A stretch of 64,000 nt of DNA from Ophioderma brevispina (taxonomy: Eukaryota > Echinodermata > Ophiuroidea > Amphilepidida > Ophiodermatidae), in assembly GCA_023653785.1 (NCBI GenBank), contig JAMKCH010010298.1, positions 1-64,000 on the forward strand. The letters are read 5' to 3'. Shown piece by piece: positions 23,466-36,189 of this stretch. The stretch's first letter is position 1; each line of letters starts with the position of its first letter. Below the pieces are notes generated by a model, which saw only the letters and a program-made list of their open reading frames with translations, did no database searches and was not told the origin of the DNA. The translations under genes were made by a program, and so were the position numbers.

Positions 23466-24797
23466 CGACTTTATTTTCTAATTAAACTAGGCCTACATGT
23501 TTTGGCAAGAGTTTGGCAAGTAATGTAGAAGTCTGTCCTCTAAAACCGTCCCTGGGATCAGGCCTTTTGCGTGTGCAAAGTCAAAAGGTCATCAGTCTCT
23601 TCACCTGTGACTAGGGTGTAAAAACTTTGGTGATTGCAGAAAGTGTATTTTAACCCCGTGACCTTGGTCAGGGACCTTTTATGACCTGATCCAATTACTA
23701 TAAAATTTCAACCCGACCGCTTATAGGAGTAGTGGATTCTTCAAAGTTAATTTTGTTATTTAACAATATTCGCCAAAATACCGTTACGTAGGCTATATGA
23801 TTTAGGATGTTTTGGTGATGTACGATTCAATCAATTCACATAGTTTTTAACTTTTAAAGCGATATTTAAGTCTTCATATTATAGGGTAAAATGTGTAGTA
23901 TTTGAAGTGTATGCTATACATTGACTATGCAATGGAATGTGGTTTTTGTAATTTGCGGTCCGCTATATGGTGTGTTAGTATCACTTGATTCGTTTTTTTG
24001 CCACCATCGGGACTCCAGTATATACAGGACTCAATATTTGAAAAACAATGGGCTCATCCCGCGCCCTATTGGATTAGGGGTGATTCAGGTGATCTTTGGC
24101 CTAGTTTTCTGAAACTGCTCAATTAAAATGTGGCCTCTCGCCAGATCAAAGAAATGAGGTGTTAAGGGAGGGTTAGATAATGTTTTAAAACATTTGACCA
24201 GTAAAAACATTAAATGGTAGGTGTATCCTAAACATCCTTGAAATGTAAATTTAAAGGGGCTCTGAGTGACCTTTGAACCTTTCTATCGAATATTGATTGG
24301 AAAATGATATGAGAATCATGATAGTAAATTGGGTAAGGCGAATCGGTCGAAATATGATGATTATCTGAATGACATTTCGGCACTTCATCCTGATTTTGAA
24401 CGTTTGCTCGCTTTAATATATACCTAGGAAATTGTATTGTTAAAGTGTGGAAATGGTTAGGGTTATATTCTTATTTAATAGTCCTAAGGGCTGGTTGTAT
24501 TTTTCCGATATCTTTGTAAGGGTCAGCATCTGACCCCTGTTTGCTTTGTATCCTCTCGGATTTTGGGGTTTCCTCAGGTTATGACATGAGAGAACACTAG
24601 TATGATTTTACATTGGGTGCAATCAGTGGACATGGTTCCTCCTCTAAAATAATCGGGGTAAACTGAATATAACTAGGGAGGGCAAAGGTCACGAACTTTA
24701 TTTTCTATTAAATAGGCACTAGCATGTTTGCAAGAATTGGGCAGTAATGTAGAGCCCCCTTTCCTCTAAAACTGGTCCCTGGGATCAGGCCCTTTTC

Positions 24798-24810
24798 GGG
24801 TCAAAGGTCA
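24798..24810 (+). promoter_or_regulatory. DR1-type motif (unit 3, site c)
   Basis: GGGTCA-A-AGGTCA, homologous to 22,338. Confidence 0.45.
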
Positions 24811-25484
24811 AAGGTTTAGTCAAGTTCCTTTCAGCCTGTGACTAGGGTTCAAAACTTTGTGATTATGCAGAAAGTGTTATTTGACCCCGTGACCTTGCAT
24901 GACCTTTCATGACCTGTGCAATTATTATAAAAATTTCAACCCGACAGCTTATTAGGAGTAGTGTATTCAAAGTTTAAGTTTTGTTAGTTAACAATATTCG
25001 CCAAAATACCGTTACGTAGGCCTATATGATTTAGTATGTTTTGTAGTCTGTACATTCCATCAATTCACATATTGTAACATTAAAGGCTCTTTTAAAGTCT
25101 TTCATATTATTGGTAAATTGTAGTATTTGAAGTAGCATGCTACAATTTACTCTGCAATTGAATTTGCGTTCTTGTTTTTCCGGTCGGCTTATTGTTAGTA
25201 TTAAATTGATTCGTTTTTTGCCACCAATCGGGACTCCAATGTAAACGGACTCAATATTTTGAAAGAAATACAAATGGGTCATCCTCGCGCCCTATTGGAC
25301 TAGGTGATTCAGGTGACTTTGGCTAGTTTTCTGAAACTGGCTCAAGTAAAATTTGGCTCTCCCTACTCAGACAATGGAGGTGTATGGGTTAGATAGAGTT
25401 TTAAAACATTGACCGTAAGAAAACAATTAAAAGTGTAGGGTGTAGCCTAAACCACCTTAAATGTAAATTTAACAGGGTTCTGAG

Positions 25485-25497
25485 TGACCTTTGACCT
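25485..25497 (-). promoter_or_regulatory. DR1-type motif (unit 3, site b)
   Basis: TGACCTTTGACCT, homologous to 23,036. Confidence 0.5.
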
Positions 25498-28399
25498 TTG
25501 CTAATCGAATATTGATGGAAAAAAATGATTTAGAATCAGGATAGGTAAAATTGGGTAAGGCGAATCGGTCGACATATGATCTATCTGAGATACTTCCATT
25601 TCACTGGATTTTTTTGGAACTTCTGACCCTTTAATATACACGGAATGGTATTGTTAAAGTGTGGAAATGTTAGAGGGTTAATGATATCTTTATTTAAGAA
25701 ATTCACGACAAGGGCTGTTGTGTTGTCCTATATGTCGCTTTGTTAAGGTCATCATCTCTGACCCTGTTTGACCTTTGTATCTCGGATTTTGGTTTCCAGG
25801 TTATTGGAGCATAGAGAACCCTAGTATGATTTTACATTTGTGCAAATTCAGTGGAATGGTTTCCCTAAAATCGGGTAAACTGAATATAAAATAGGGAGGT
25901 CAAGTGCACAACTTTATTTTCACTATTAAACTAAGGCCTAGCATGTTTGCAAGAAGTTGGGCAAGTATGTAGAAGCTGCTCCTCTAAAACTGTCACCCTG
26001 GGATCAGGCCTTTTGCGTGTCAAGTCAAAGGTCATCAGTATCTTTCGACCTTTGGACTATGGTGTAAAAACTTTGGTGCTTATGCAGAAAGTGTGATTCA
26101 ACCCCGTGACATTGATCAGGGGACCTTTTATTAACCTTGCCAATTACTATAAAATTTTCAACTCCTACAGGCTTATCTATGAAGTATGATCAAAGTTTAA
26201 ATTTTGTATTTAACAATATTCGCCAAAATAAATACGCGTTACGTAGCCTATATTAATTTAGGATTTTTGGTGATGTACGATTCAACTGCAAAATTCAGCA
26301 TTTTTTAACAATTTTAAAGCTATATTAAAGTCTTTCATATTATATGTAAAATGTAGTATTTGAAGTAGCATGCTACCATTTACTATGCAATGAATGGGCT
26401 TTTTTTTGTATTTGCCGGTCGGCTTATATTGTTAGTATCAATTCATTGGTTTTTTTGCCACCAATCGGGACTCCAGTATAAACGGACTCAATATTTTGAA
26501 AGTAGAAATACAAATGGGTCATCCCGCGCCATTGGATTAGGGGTGATTCAGGACGCTTTGGCTAGTTTTCTGAAACTGCTCAATTAAAATTTGGCTCTCC
26601 CGACTCAAGGAAATGAGGTGTTAGGGTTAGATAGAGTTTTAAACATTTGACGCGTCAAAACAATTAAACTTGGTAGGTGATACCTAAACCTCTCCTGATA
26701 TGTAAATTAAAAGGGCTTCTGAGTGACCTTGACCTTTCTAATCGAATATTGATTGGAAAATGATATGGAAATCAGGATATGTAAAATTGGGTAAGGCGAA
26801 TCGGTCGACATATGATATCTATCTGAGATGAACATTTCCACTTCACTGGGGATGTTCTGAACTTTGGAGACCCTTTAATCTATACTCAGCTGAAATTGTC
26901 ATTGGATTAAAGTGTGCATGGTTCCGGTTAATGATATCTTATATTAAGCAGTCACGACTGGGCTGGTTGTAGTTGTTTTCCGCATAGTCCTTTGTATGGT
27001 CATCATCTAACCTCTGTTTGACCTTTGTATCTCGGATTTTGGTTTCCAGGTTATTAGAGCATAGAGAACACTGAGGATGATTTTACATTTGGTGCAATTC
27101 AGTGGAACTGTGTTCCCTAAAATCGGTAAACTGAATCTAAAATAGAGAGGGGTCAAGGCACGATTTAGTTTTCTAATTAAACTAGGCCCAGCATGTTTGC
27201 AAGAAGTTGGGCAAGATATGTAGAAGCTTGTCTCTTCTAAAACTTGTCCCTGGGATCGGCCTTTTTCACCGGGTCCAAGGTCAAAAGGTCATCAAGTATC
27301 TTCACCTGTGACTAGGGTGTAAAAACTTTGGCGATTATGCAGAAAGTGTGAGATTTGACCCCGTGACCGTTAGTCGTGACTCTTTCATGATCTGATCCCA
27401 TTACTATAAAATTTCAACCCGACAGCTTACTAGGAAGTAGTGTATTCAAAGTTTAATTTTGTTATTTAACAATATTCGCCAAAATACCGTTACGGGTAGG
27501 CCTATATGATTTAGGATGTTTTGGTGATGTACGATTCAATCAAATTCAGCATATTTTAAACCTTTTAAAGGGCTATGTTTAAAGTCTTTCATATTATATG
27601 GTAAAATTGTAGTTTTGAATATCATGCTACCATTTACTATGCAATGGAATGTGCGTTTTTGTTATTTTGCCGTCGGCATATAATGGTGTTAGTAGATATC
27701 AATTCATTGTTTCTTTACCACCAATCGGAACTCCAGTATACACGGACCAGTATTTTGAAAGACATACCATGGGTCTCCTCTCCCAGTGGACTAGGGTGAT
27801 TCGCGTGATCTTTGGCCTAGTTTTCTGAAACTACTGCTCAATTAAAATTGGCTCTCCCGACTCCAGACAATGAGGTGTTAGGGTTAGATAGAGTTTTAAA
27901 ACATTTGACCGTAACAACAATTAAAAGTGGGTTAGGGTATACCTAAACCTACCGTGAAATTAATTTAAAAAGGGGGAAAAAGGGTTTGAGTGACCTTTGC
28001 CTTTCCTGTCGAATCTTGATTGGAAATGAAATGAGAAATCAGGGGGGGGGTAGGTAACAATTGGGCAGGCGAATCGGTCAGACAGAGATGATCTATTAGA
28101 TGCTTTCCAGTTCACCACTGATGTTTTAACTTTGACCCTTTAATATATACAGGAAATGGTATGTGTTAAGTGGAAATGTTGGGTTTAATGATATCTTTTT
28201 TAGGAGAAGTCACGACAGGGCTGGTTGTAGTTTTCCGATAGTCCTTTGTAAGGGTCATCATCTGACCCCTGTTTGACCTTGTCTCTCGGAATTTTGGTTT
28301 CGCTAGGTTATTGATCATAGAGAACCTAGGCTATGTTACATTTTGCAATTCAGTGAAATGTTTCTCCTAAAATCGGGTAACTGGGAATATAAAATAGAG

Positions 28400-28412
28400 A
28401 GGTCAAAGGTCA
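28400..28412 (+). promoter_or_regulatory. DR1-type motif (unit 6, site a)
   Basis: Exact AGGTCA-A-AGGTCA, homologous to 22,220. The equivalent sites in units 3, 4, 5 and 7 are broken by one or two bases. Confidence 0.5.
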
Positions 28413-28654
28413 CGACTTTATTTTCTAATTACACTAAGGCCTAGCATGTTGCAAGAAGTTGGCAAGTAATGTAGAAGCTTGTCCTCTAAAACTGTCCCTG
28501 GGATCATCTTTCGTGTCAAAGTTCACAGGTCTCATTATCTTCCACCTGTGGGGACGAGGGTGTAAAAACGTTGTGATTATGCAGAAGTGTGTATTTTGAC
28601 GGCCGTGACCTGTGGTCAGTGCCTTTCATGACCTGATCCAATTATTATAAAAAA

Positions 28655-28729
28655 TTTCAATTTCAATTTTTTATTTTTTTTATTTTTTTTATTTTTTTTA
28701 CGTTTTTCTTTTTTTATTTAACAATATTC
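28655..28729. repeat. T-rich low-complexity patch inside unit 6
   Basis: T runs separated by single A replace about 55 bp of unit sequence (the CCCGACAGCTTATTAGGAAG block present in other units) and then rejoin the unit at ATTTAACAATATTCGCC. Confidence 0.85.
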
Positions 28730-29948
28730 GCCAAAATACCGTTTACGTAGGCCTATATGATTGTAGGATGTTTTGGTGATGTACGATTCAATCAATTCAC
28801 ATATTTTTGACATTTTAAGCTATGTTTAAAGTCTTTCATATTATATGGTAAAATTGTAGTATTTGAAGTGGGGGCATGCTACCAATTACTATGCAATGGA
28901 ATTTGGCGTTTTGTATTTGCCGGTCGCTTATATGTGTTAGTATCAACTTCTATGGTTTTTTGTCCACGCAATGCGGGACTCGCCTTTGTATAACTGGACT
29001 CAATATTTTGAAAGAAAATACCAATGGTCATCCCAGCGCCATGTGGGAACTAGGGGTGGCTTCAGGTGACGCCTGTGCTAGTTTTTTCTGAAACTGCTCA
29101 TTAAAAGAATCTCCCGACCCAAGGAAATGAGGTGTTAGGGTTAGATAAGTTTAAAAAAAACATTTAACGTCGTAAAAAAAAACAATAAAAGTGTTAGGGG
29201 TGTACCTAAAAAAACCTCCCTTGAAATGTATTTTAAAAGGGTTTCTCTGAGTTACCTTTGACGTTCTAATCGAATATTGATTGGAAAATGATATGAGAAT
29301 CAGGATAGGTAAAATTGTGTAAGGTGAATCGGTCGACATATGATAGCTATCTGAGATGACATTTCCACTGCACTGGAGTTGAAACTTTGTCCGCTTTAAT
29401 ATATACCAGGAAATGGTATTGTGAAAGGGTGGAATGGGTAGGGTTATGATATCTTATTTAGTAATGCCACGACAGGGCTGGTTGTCGTTTCCGATAGTCC
29501 TTTGTAAGGGTCATCATCTGACCCGTTGACCTTTGTATCTCGGATTTTGGTTTCCAGGTTATTAGAGCATAGAGACCACTATGATGATTTAACATTGTGG
29601 GCCATTCAGTGGAAATGGTTTCCCTAAAATCGGGTGAACTGATATAAAATAGGGAGGTCAAAGTCCCGAACTTATAGGCCCAGCATGTTTGCAAGACTGG
29701 GATAGTAATGTAGAGCTTTGTCTCCTAAAAATGTCCCTGGGATCAGACATTTTCGTGTCAAAGGTCTAAAGTCATCACGTACCTTCACCTGTGAATAGAG
29801 CGTAAAGACTTTGTATCATTTCAGAAAACTGTAATTTGACCCCGTGACCTTGGTCAGTGACCTTCTTTCATGACCTATCCAATAACTATAAAAATTTAAA
29901 TCCGACTTCAACCAGGAAGTAGAGTAGTCAAAGTTGCACTTTTGTATT

Positions 29949-30300
29949 AAAGGCACATCAGCATGATCACGTGATAGTGCCTTTTTGGTGGGATTGTGCT
30001 CCAGTTGAGTGATGATAAGATTTTTGACTCAATATACTATTAACCACAACCCAAAAAACCAAACAACCAATTCGGCGACTTACTCAGCATTTACTCCTTT
30101 CCCACAGAAAGAGTAACTGCCGATTAAGAAAAAAATAGGTCTAGTAAAGTTACCCCGACTTTGTTGCACGCAAAATCCGCTAGATACCTCTCAACTTATG
30201 AATAACTATAGACAATTACCCCGAGTTGGGTCACAGGGCCTAAGTGACCCCCTGCTGGTTCAAAATACACACCGTGATCAGTTGAAAAATGTTAGGGAAT
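29949..30300. other. No gene recognised
   Basis: Transition from the tandem array to a G-rich repeat. No structure seen. Confidence 0.4.
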
Positions 30301-31015
30301 ACACCGGGGGCCGGGGGGGGGGCACACAGTGGCGTAAATTTTTTTTTGACTTGGCCGAGGGGATTGGGGGTTGATTGATGAATTTTATAGAATGAAACAT
30401 AGTTTACCAACCACATCCGTCTCTATGTGCGCGCGAAGCGTATAAAAGATTGCCATATTATAGCCTAAAAACGCGATTCAATGTAATTGTAATTAGAACC
30501 AATGCGCGCGAAACGCGCCGAAATTTTTCTATTTATTAAACTATTATGGTAAAATAGCCCGAAAATATGAGGTTATTTTCTCAAAAACCAAGGCAGCGGG
30601 CGCAACATAAACGAGGTGTCCTCATCAAAATATTGTGGGGATAAAATACCCCCTACCCCCCTGGATTTACGATATGGAATCGCATATAAAGGCATTCGGA
30701 GAAGACTAAAAAATATGGTATCTGGGTCAGAGACATCCAAAATGCCCCATTTTGTTCGGGTGACAAATTTTACAATTTCAAAAACGGGACTTATTCAGAA
30801 ACTTTTGCAAAAATTTCAAACACACTAGGGTCTTTGAGTGAGAAATTTTTCCCCACAATAGGGTCCTTTGGATAGAGTGGTAAAATTTCCACAGCAATGG
30901 AGTTTTTGGGTTGTACGTTTTCAAAATATATGGGGTCTCTGTGTGACAGCGATGCTGAAAATAGTTACGGGCCTAGAAGCGTCACCTCCAAGATGGGAGA
31001 CCCCCTCCCCAATAC
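30301..31015. repeat. Dispersed G-headed repeat, copy 2
   Basis: G-rich head at 30,306-30,322, then sequence from 30,690 matching 17,020-17,335. The segment 30,330-30,690 has no counterpart in copy 1, so the copies differ by a large indel or the family boundary lies at about 30,690. Confidence 0.65.
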
Positions 31016-31268
31016 AATCATATGAAGAGAAACTTTAAGTATGATCCATGTATAAAAGAATGCATTTAGAGCTTCAAAAATCACACAAAAAATTAAGAAT
31101 CTGAAACTATCGACCTGTTACATGCCTATATCAAGCAAATTATGTCCGTTTTTCTTGCGGCAGTTGCAGTTTGGATGATTCGTTGGCTAAATTATTAAAA
31201 AGAGATGAAAGCGACAGCTCTTTAATTGATAATGTTATACTTATAGCCTGTTTTCTGTAGGCCCTATA

Positions 31269-33025
31269 CTACGTGAATCAAAAAAAATTGTGCAACGGTT
31301 GCAGATGACCTTAACCTTGATAAAGTCACTGAATTTGTTGTTGTTTTAATAAAGCAAATCTAATCTACTTCCCAATGTTGAAAAAATGAAAGAAAACGAT
31401 TAAAAAATAAGCCAGATATGACCACTTTTGTAAGCACACCTCTTTTTCCTCCATTCCAATGGGATTTACACAGTTAAGCAAGAATACGTCAATGTACGAT
31501 ACTACGTGAATCAAAAAAAATTGTGCAACGGTTGCAGATGACCTTGACCTTGATAAAGTCACTGAATCATGGACTTGTTGTTGTTTTAAGAAAGCAAATC
31601 TAATATACTTCCAAATGTTGAAAAAATGAAAGAAAACGATTAAAAAATAAGCCAGATATGACCAATTTTGTAAGCACGCCCTTTTTTCCTCCATTCCAAT
31701 GGGATTTACACAGTTAAGCAAGAATACGTCAATGTACGATATACGGGGCAGAGCATTATGAAAGTAATGATGACCCATGCTATTTTGTTTAATTGATCTA
31801 TGAATAGCCATAATCTCCTTCATTGATCTTAAAAAAGAATTTAATGTTCACACAAAATCTCACCCAATTAATTCTGCAGATCTGATGTGTAAATGAAAAG
31901 GGTTTCAACACTACTACTGTAATCCAGGTATAGATATAAGTTATGCCAATTAAAGGGACTAAACTCTTTGCAATATCCTAAACTATGGGAAGATCTTGTT
32001 TTCTTGCTCTGCAACAGGTGAATTGGTGTTTGGATTCGTCATATCAGTTGGCACATTGGTATAAATAAATTCATTGATTAATCCGTAGTTGAAATAATCA
32101 AGAAAATGTAGCATTAAGTTGACAAAGGCATCATGATATTGATATTATACATTCTCACAAACACAAGTTTAATGTGTGTAAATCCCATAGGAATGGCGAA
32201 AAAAGGGGTGTGCTTACAAATTTGGTCATATCTGACTTTTTATTTAATCGATTTCTTTCATTTTATCAACATTTGGAAGTATATTAGATGTGCTTTATAA
32301 AAAACAACAAATCTATGATATAGTGATTGCATTAAGGTCAAGATCATCTTTAATCCTTGCACAATTTTTTTGATTCACGTAGTATACGGGGTATAGCATT
32401 ATGAAAGTAATGATGACCCATGCTATTTTGTTTAATTGATCTATGAATAGCCATAATCTCCTTCATTGATCTTCAAAAAGAATTCAGTTTAATGTGCACA
32501 CAAAATCTCACCCAATTAATCCTGATGTGTAAATGAAAAGGGTTTTGAACACTACTACAGTACTACTGTAATCCAGGTATAGATGCAAGTTATGCCAATT
32601 AAAGGAACTAAACTCTTTGCAATATCCTAAACAATGAGAAGATCTTGTTTTCTTGCTCTGCAACAGGTGAATTGGTGTTTGGATTCGTCATATCAGTTGG
32701 CACATTGGTATAAATAAATTCATTGATTAATCTGTAGTTGAAATAATCAAGAAAATGTAGCATTAAGTTGACAAAGGCATCATGATATTGATATTGTACA
32801 TTCTCACAAACACAAGTTTAATAATGTGTGTAAATCCCATAGGAATGGCGAAAAAAGGGGTGTGCGTACAAATTTGGTCATATCTGGCTTATTATTTAAT
32901 TCATTTTTTCAACATTTGGAAGTATATTAGATGTGTTTTATAAAAATAACAAATCTATGTTATAGTGATTGCATGAAGGTCAAGATCATCTTTAATCCTT
33001 GCACAATTTTTTTTTATTCACGTAG
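31269..33025. mobile_element. Long-TIR MITE, outer copy containing an inner copy of itself
   Basis: The left end CTACGTGAATC (31,269) and right end ATTCACGTAG (33,025) are flanked by TA. After about 230 bp the outer copy is interrupted by a full inner copy of the same family. It resumes at 32,385 with TACGGGGTATAGCATTATG, which continues the outer sequence exactly. Without the inner copy the outer element is about 875 bp. Open frames of up to 152 codons here are spurious. Confidence 0.9.
31502..32382. mobile_element. Inner copy of the same MITE, complete, 881 bp
   Basis: TA duplicates sit at 31,500-31,501 and 32,383-32,384. Removing the element and one TA restores ACGATATACGGGG, which is what uninterrupted copies read (for example near 31,737 and 7,569). 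The inverted repeats of about 230-250 bp contain ERR/SF-1-like CCTTGACCTTGA half-sites. No transposase is encoded, so mobilisation in trans by a Tc1/mariner-type enzyme is inferred from the TA duplication. Confidence 0.9.
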
Positions 33026-34829
33026 TATACATGCATACCTAATTTCGTATGCATACTGTATGTAAATTTGCCTATATCTATCTTCTACGTGAGTAAATTA
33101 TTGCAGATTGTTCACTTCCAATAACTTCAAACACTGCATTTCCGATATCACAAAAATTTGATGATGTGTCCTAGCGGGCCGGTTGTGGGCGTATTGCCTC
33201 TTTTCCATTTAAGGTGCAACGAGAGATTTCAAGTCATCCATATTTTCTGTGATAAGTACTGATTTCATATAGATTAGACGCTCAATACTAGATTCCCTAC
33301 CTTTTATTTGGTCACAGAAATAACTTTGTATATCCTTATATTTCAATAGAAAATATCGACAGAATTTTGTATTTGCTCCTATACGAAATTCGAAATTTCA
33401 CAATTTGTGTACCAAAGAAACAGTTCTCAGCTTAATCCTTACAGATGGGGATATTTTTATATTAAGCTTTACACCAGTACCAAAATCAGAATTTTCACAT
33501 TTTTTCGGGACACCTGTTATTTGTAATATTTCGTTGCACCTCCGTTTTCATAGTCGGCCCGCTTGCCATATGCATACTTGTGAGTGCGAAGATCGAATAC
33601 AAATTAGGTAGACCTATAGCATTTTGTACAAAACAATTTGGCTTCATCCATTGCCAACTGGAAAGTTGATTCACTTCAAATCAGAGCAAGTTGTATAGTA
33701 ACCTTGAGCTCGCAAACTTATTGCACACATGTCGGTACAGTATTTCAATCCTTGTGAACTTGACACCAACAAACCGCATTCAGGGCAGGGTGCAGAGAGT
33801 TTCTCCTGCAGTGAGAGTAGTAAATTGTTTAGCAGGCTAGGTATTGAATTACCCGCCATACTACACACTCATTGCAGATGCATTTATCTGTAATTATTTT
33901 GTGAAAAATAGATTGACTGCCAAGAGGTCCTGACCTTTCTTATGGTAAAAATTGTTGGGAGATCCTGGGAGATATAGGGTGTAAAGTAATTCGGAGAAAA
34001 CGGCAACATTTTACAATGTAGTTGTTTTAAATAGGGAAATGGGAATAAACCATACTCGCAGCTGCAGCTCTCTTCACACAACTTTTTTGGACTCGGTTTG
34101 GTAAGATTTCCTACAACTAAATTACTTACATGGTTAAAATCTGTAACTCATGAGCTAATTTATGGTGGTGACTTTTTATGATAAGATCTTCAACATTTTA
34201 TCACTAGGCAGTTTTAAAACAACCCACCCTGATGATGGTCATTCATAAAGGCCCGGGATAAAAGCGCTACTACAGGTATGTGTAGTGCACAGTGCAGAAG
34301 CTGTGAACACACTGCTCCAATGGGGAAATGAGAAAGAAGTTTGTAATGCTATATTTAAAATAGAAAATAATTGGGCAAAATGAAATTTCAAAATTTTATA
34401 CGCTTAGGTGAACAAAACAGCATATAGCATTAAAAGTCTTATCTGTAATTCAATATTAAGTGTATAAGGTCTTGCACACTCCCGTTAGTGTATAGGGGGT
34501 CCACATGGACCCCCCCCCCCTCTGAAAACCACTTTACCGGTGGAATTATTTTACCAAAACTCTGGTCATTGATGGGGTACATCAAAACCACCACCTAACA
34601 GGAAAAAATCGGTTGTACCTATTCAAAATGGTGGTCCAAAAAAAACGATTTTTACAACGCGCACCCAATTCTTCCGCCAAAAAATTAAATTTACTTTCCC
34701 GAAGGACTTTTTCCATAAAATTTGGCTCATAAGTAGGAGAACATAAATACATTTAAATTGCTGAAATAAACATTTTAAAAAGCCACTCCAATACGATCGT
34801 CACATAACGTAAACATGTGAAGCATATTA
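33026..34829. other. No gene recognised
   Basis: Open frames of 65-68 codons without recognisable domains. At 34,480-34,560 CACTCCCGTTAGTG and a C run resemble internal E1 sequence, so a decayed E1 fragment may lie there. Confidence 0.35.
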
Positions 34830-36038
34830 TCGATTTTCGTGAAAACGGTGCATTTCCAGATATTTTGTGTCTTTGGTTAATTAGACTTTTGTTCAAAATA
34901 ATTGAGAATAACTGTCAATAAAAAAATTAGCAAGTTTGTCGGTTCTTAGCAGACAGCCTTGAACAAGGCTAACCTGCATTGGGCATATATAGTGGCCCAT
35001 GCTTTAGTTTTCTTTTCTATGAGATATTTGCCTTCAAACATCGAAAAATAGGAGAAAAACACAACATCAAAATTATTTTAAAAAATACTTAGCAGCTTGA
35101 ATTCTTCCGAATATCAATGTCTCTTGTTGCCAAATACGTGTAGAAATTATGTAACGATGTTTTCCTTGTATTCTCAATTTATTTATATATTTTTTGAAAT
35201 ACAAATCTAATGTCCGTGAAAATCTTGTTTATTACGCTATCCTTCACAAAGCAGTTGCTAAGTTTGGTAAAACTTCCTCCAAGATATTGATTGTGCAATG
35301 TGCATATTTCAAGGTAAATGCTACAGTTGGAAAAAATGTTTTCTTTAGCTCACAGTCTAAGAAATTGAACCTTTTTTAAAAAAATCCGACCTTTTTAAGG
35401 AAGTGTATTACGTCATCCACATTTCTCAGCATTCAAACAAGCTATTTAAATATTGATCAAGAGTGGCATGGACACTCCGACCACAAAAATTATATAAACT
35501 TTCAATCAGATACATCTTAGTCAATGGGAAGTGTGAAAAATGGTCAAAATGTTTACTATGTTATTGTGTATTACGTTAACGTTTATTACGTTGAATGTGT
35601 TTTACTTGTTTACATAATCAACTGTAATATGGCCATGGAATGGTATGATGTCAAATAAATTAGTAATAGGTATCTTAATATTTATTTCTAGGTCTAATGT
35701 TCAGGCAGAATTCAATACTCAAGGATAATGTAATAAACTAAATAAATTGGAGCATAATTCTTCAGTTCAATTAGCTACTCAAACTTTAACTTCCGAGTAC
35801 AATACAAATTGTTCTCAGCAACCTCTCTGATAATGTCATCAGTTGGCATATTTTGTTGCTTTAAAGTTTTGATAACATAATAAACCCGATTCCTTTGCTG
35901 TACAAAATGTTTTGTGCATACTGTGCAGAAATGTAAGAAGTGTAGTTGAGAGTATTATTTTCATACAATTTTGAGACAATTTTTTTGATGTATCTTATCT
36001 CCAAAATGCACTGTTTTCAGGAAAATTGACCATATAAA
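34830..36038. repeat. Duplicated noncoding segment, copy 2
   Basis: Partner of 1,420-2,712, described there. Both copies keep the same block order, separated by small indels. Confidence 0.8.
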
Positions 36039-36189
36039 ATTAAAGAGCAGTAATCACTTACGCGCTCTGGTGTGGGGGAGGGTAGTGGAAAAGTTGAAGT
36101 TCAACTTTTTTCGGCGAAAATTCGCGTTGCCCTTCTCTTCCGTTAAAAAATCGCATTCCCTTTATTCTCAGTGAAATGTAAAAGTACAG

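Larger units (their letters stand above)
21957..29948. repeat. Tandem array: six full and one partial unit of about 1.22-1.26 kb
   Basis: Units begin near 21,957, 23,188, 24,417, 25,633, 26,880, 28,143 and 29,400, each opening with a TATATACCGGAAATGGTA-like block and a GTCACGACAGGGCTGGTTG-like block. The last unit stops about 550 bp in. There is no protein-coding content. The unit is rich in (A/G)GGTCA half-sites, some arranged as perfect DR1 elements. The first unit is cleanest; later ones carry many single-base gains and losses. I cannot assign it to a known satellite family. Confidence 0.95.

Noticed and set aside
21957..29948. CRISPR-like or rDNA-spacer array
   Set aside because: Units are 1.2 kb and contiguous with no spacers, there is no rRNA sequence, and the context is eukaryotic.
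31365..31823. 152-codon minus-strand open frame
   Set aside because: It lies across two left arms of the nested MITE, and the same peptide recurs because the arm recurs. It is low in complexity with no transposase motif.
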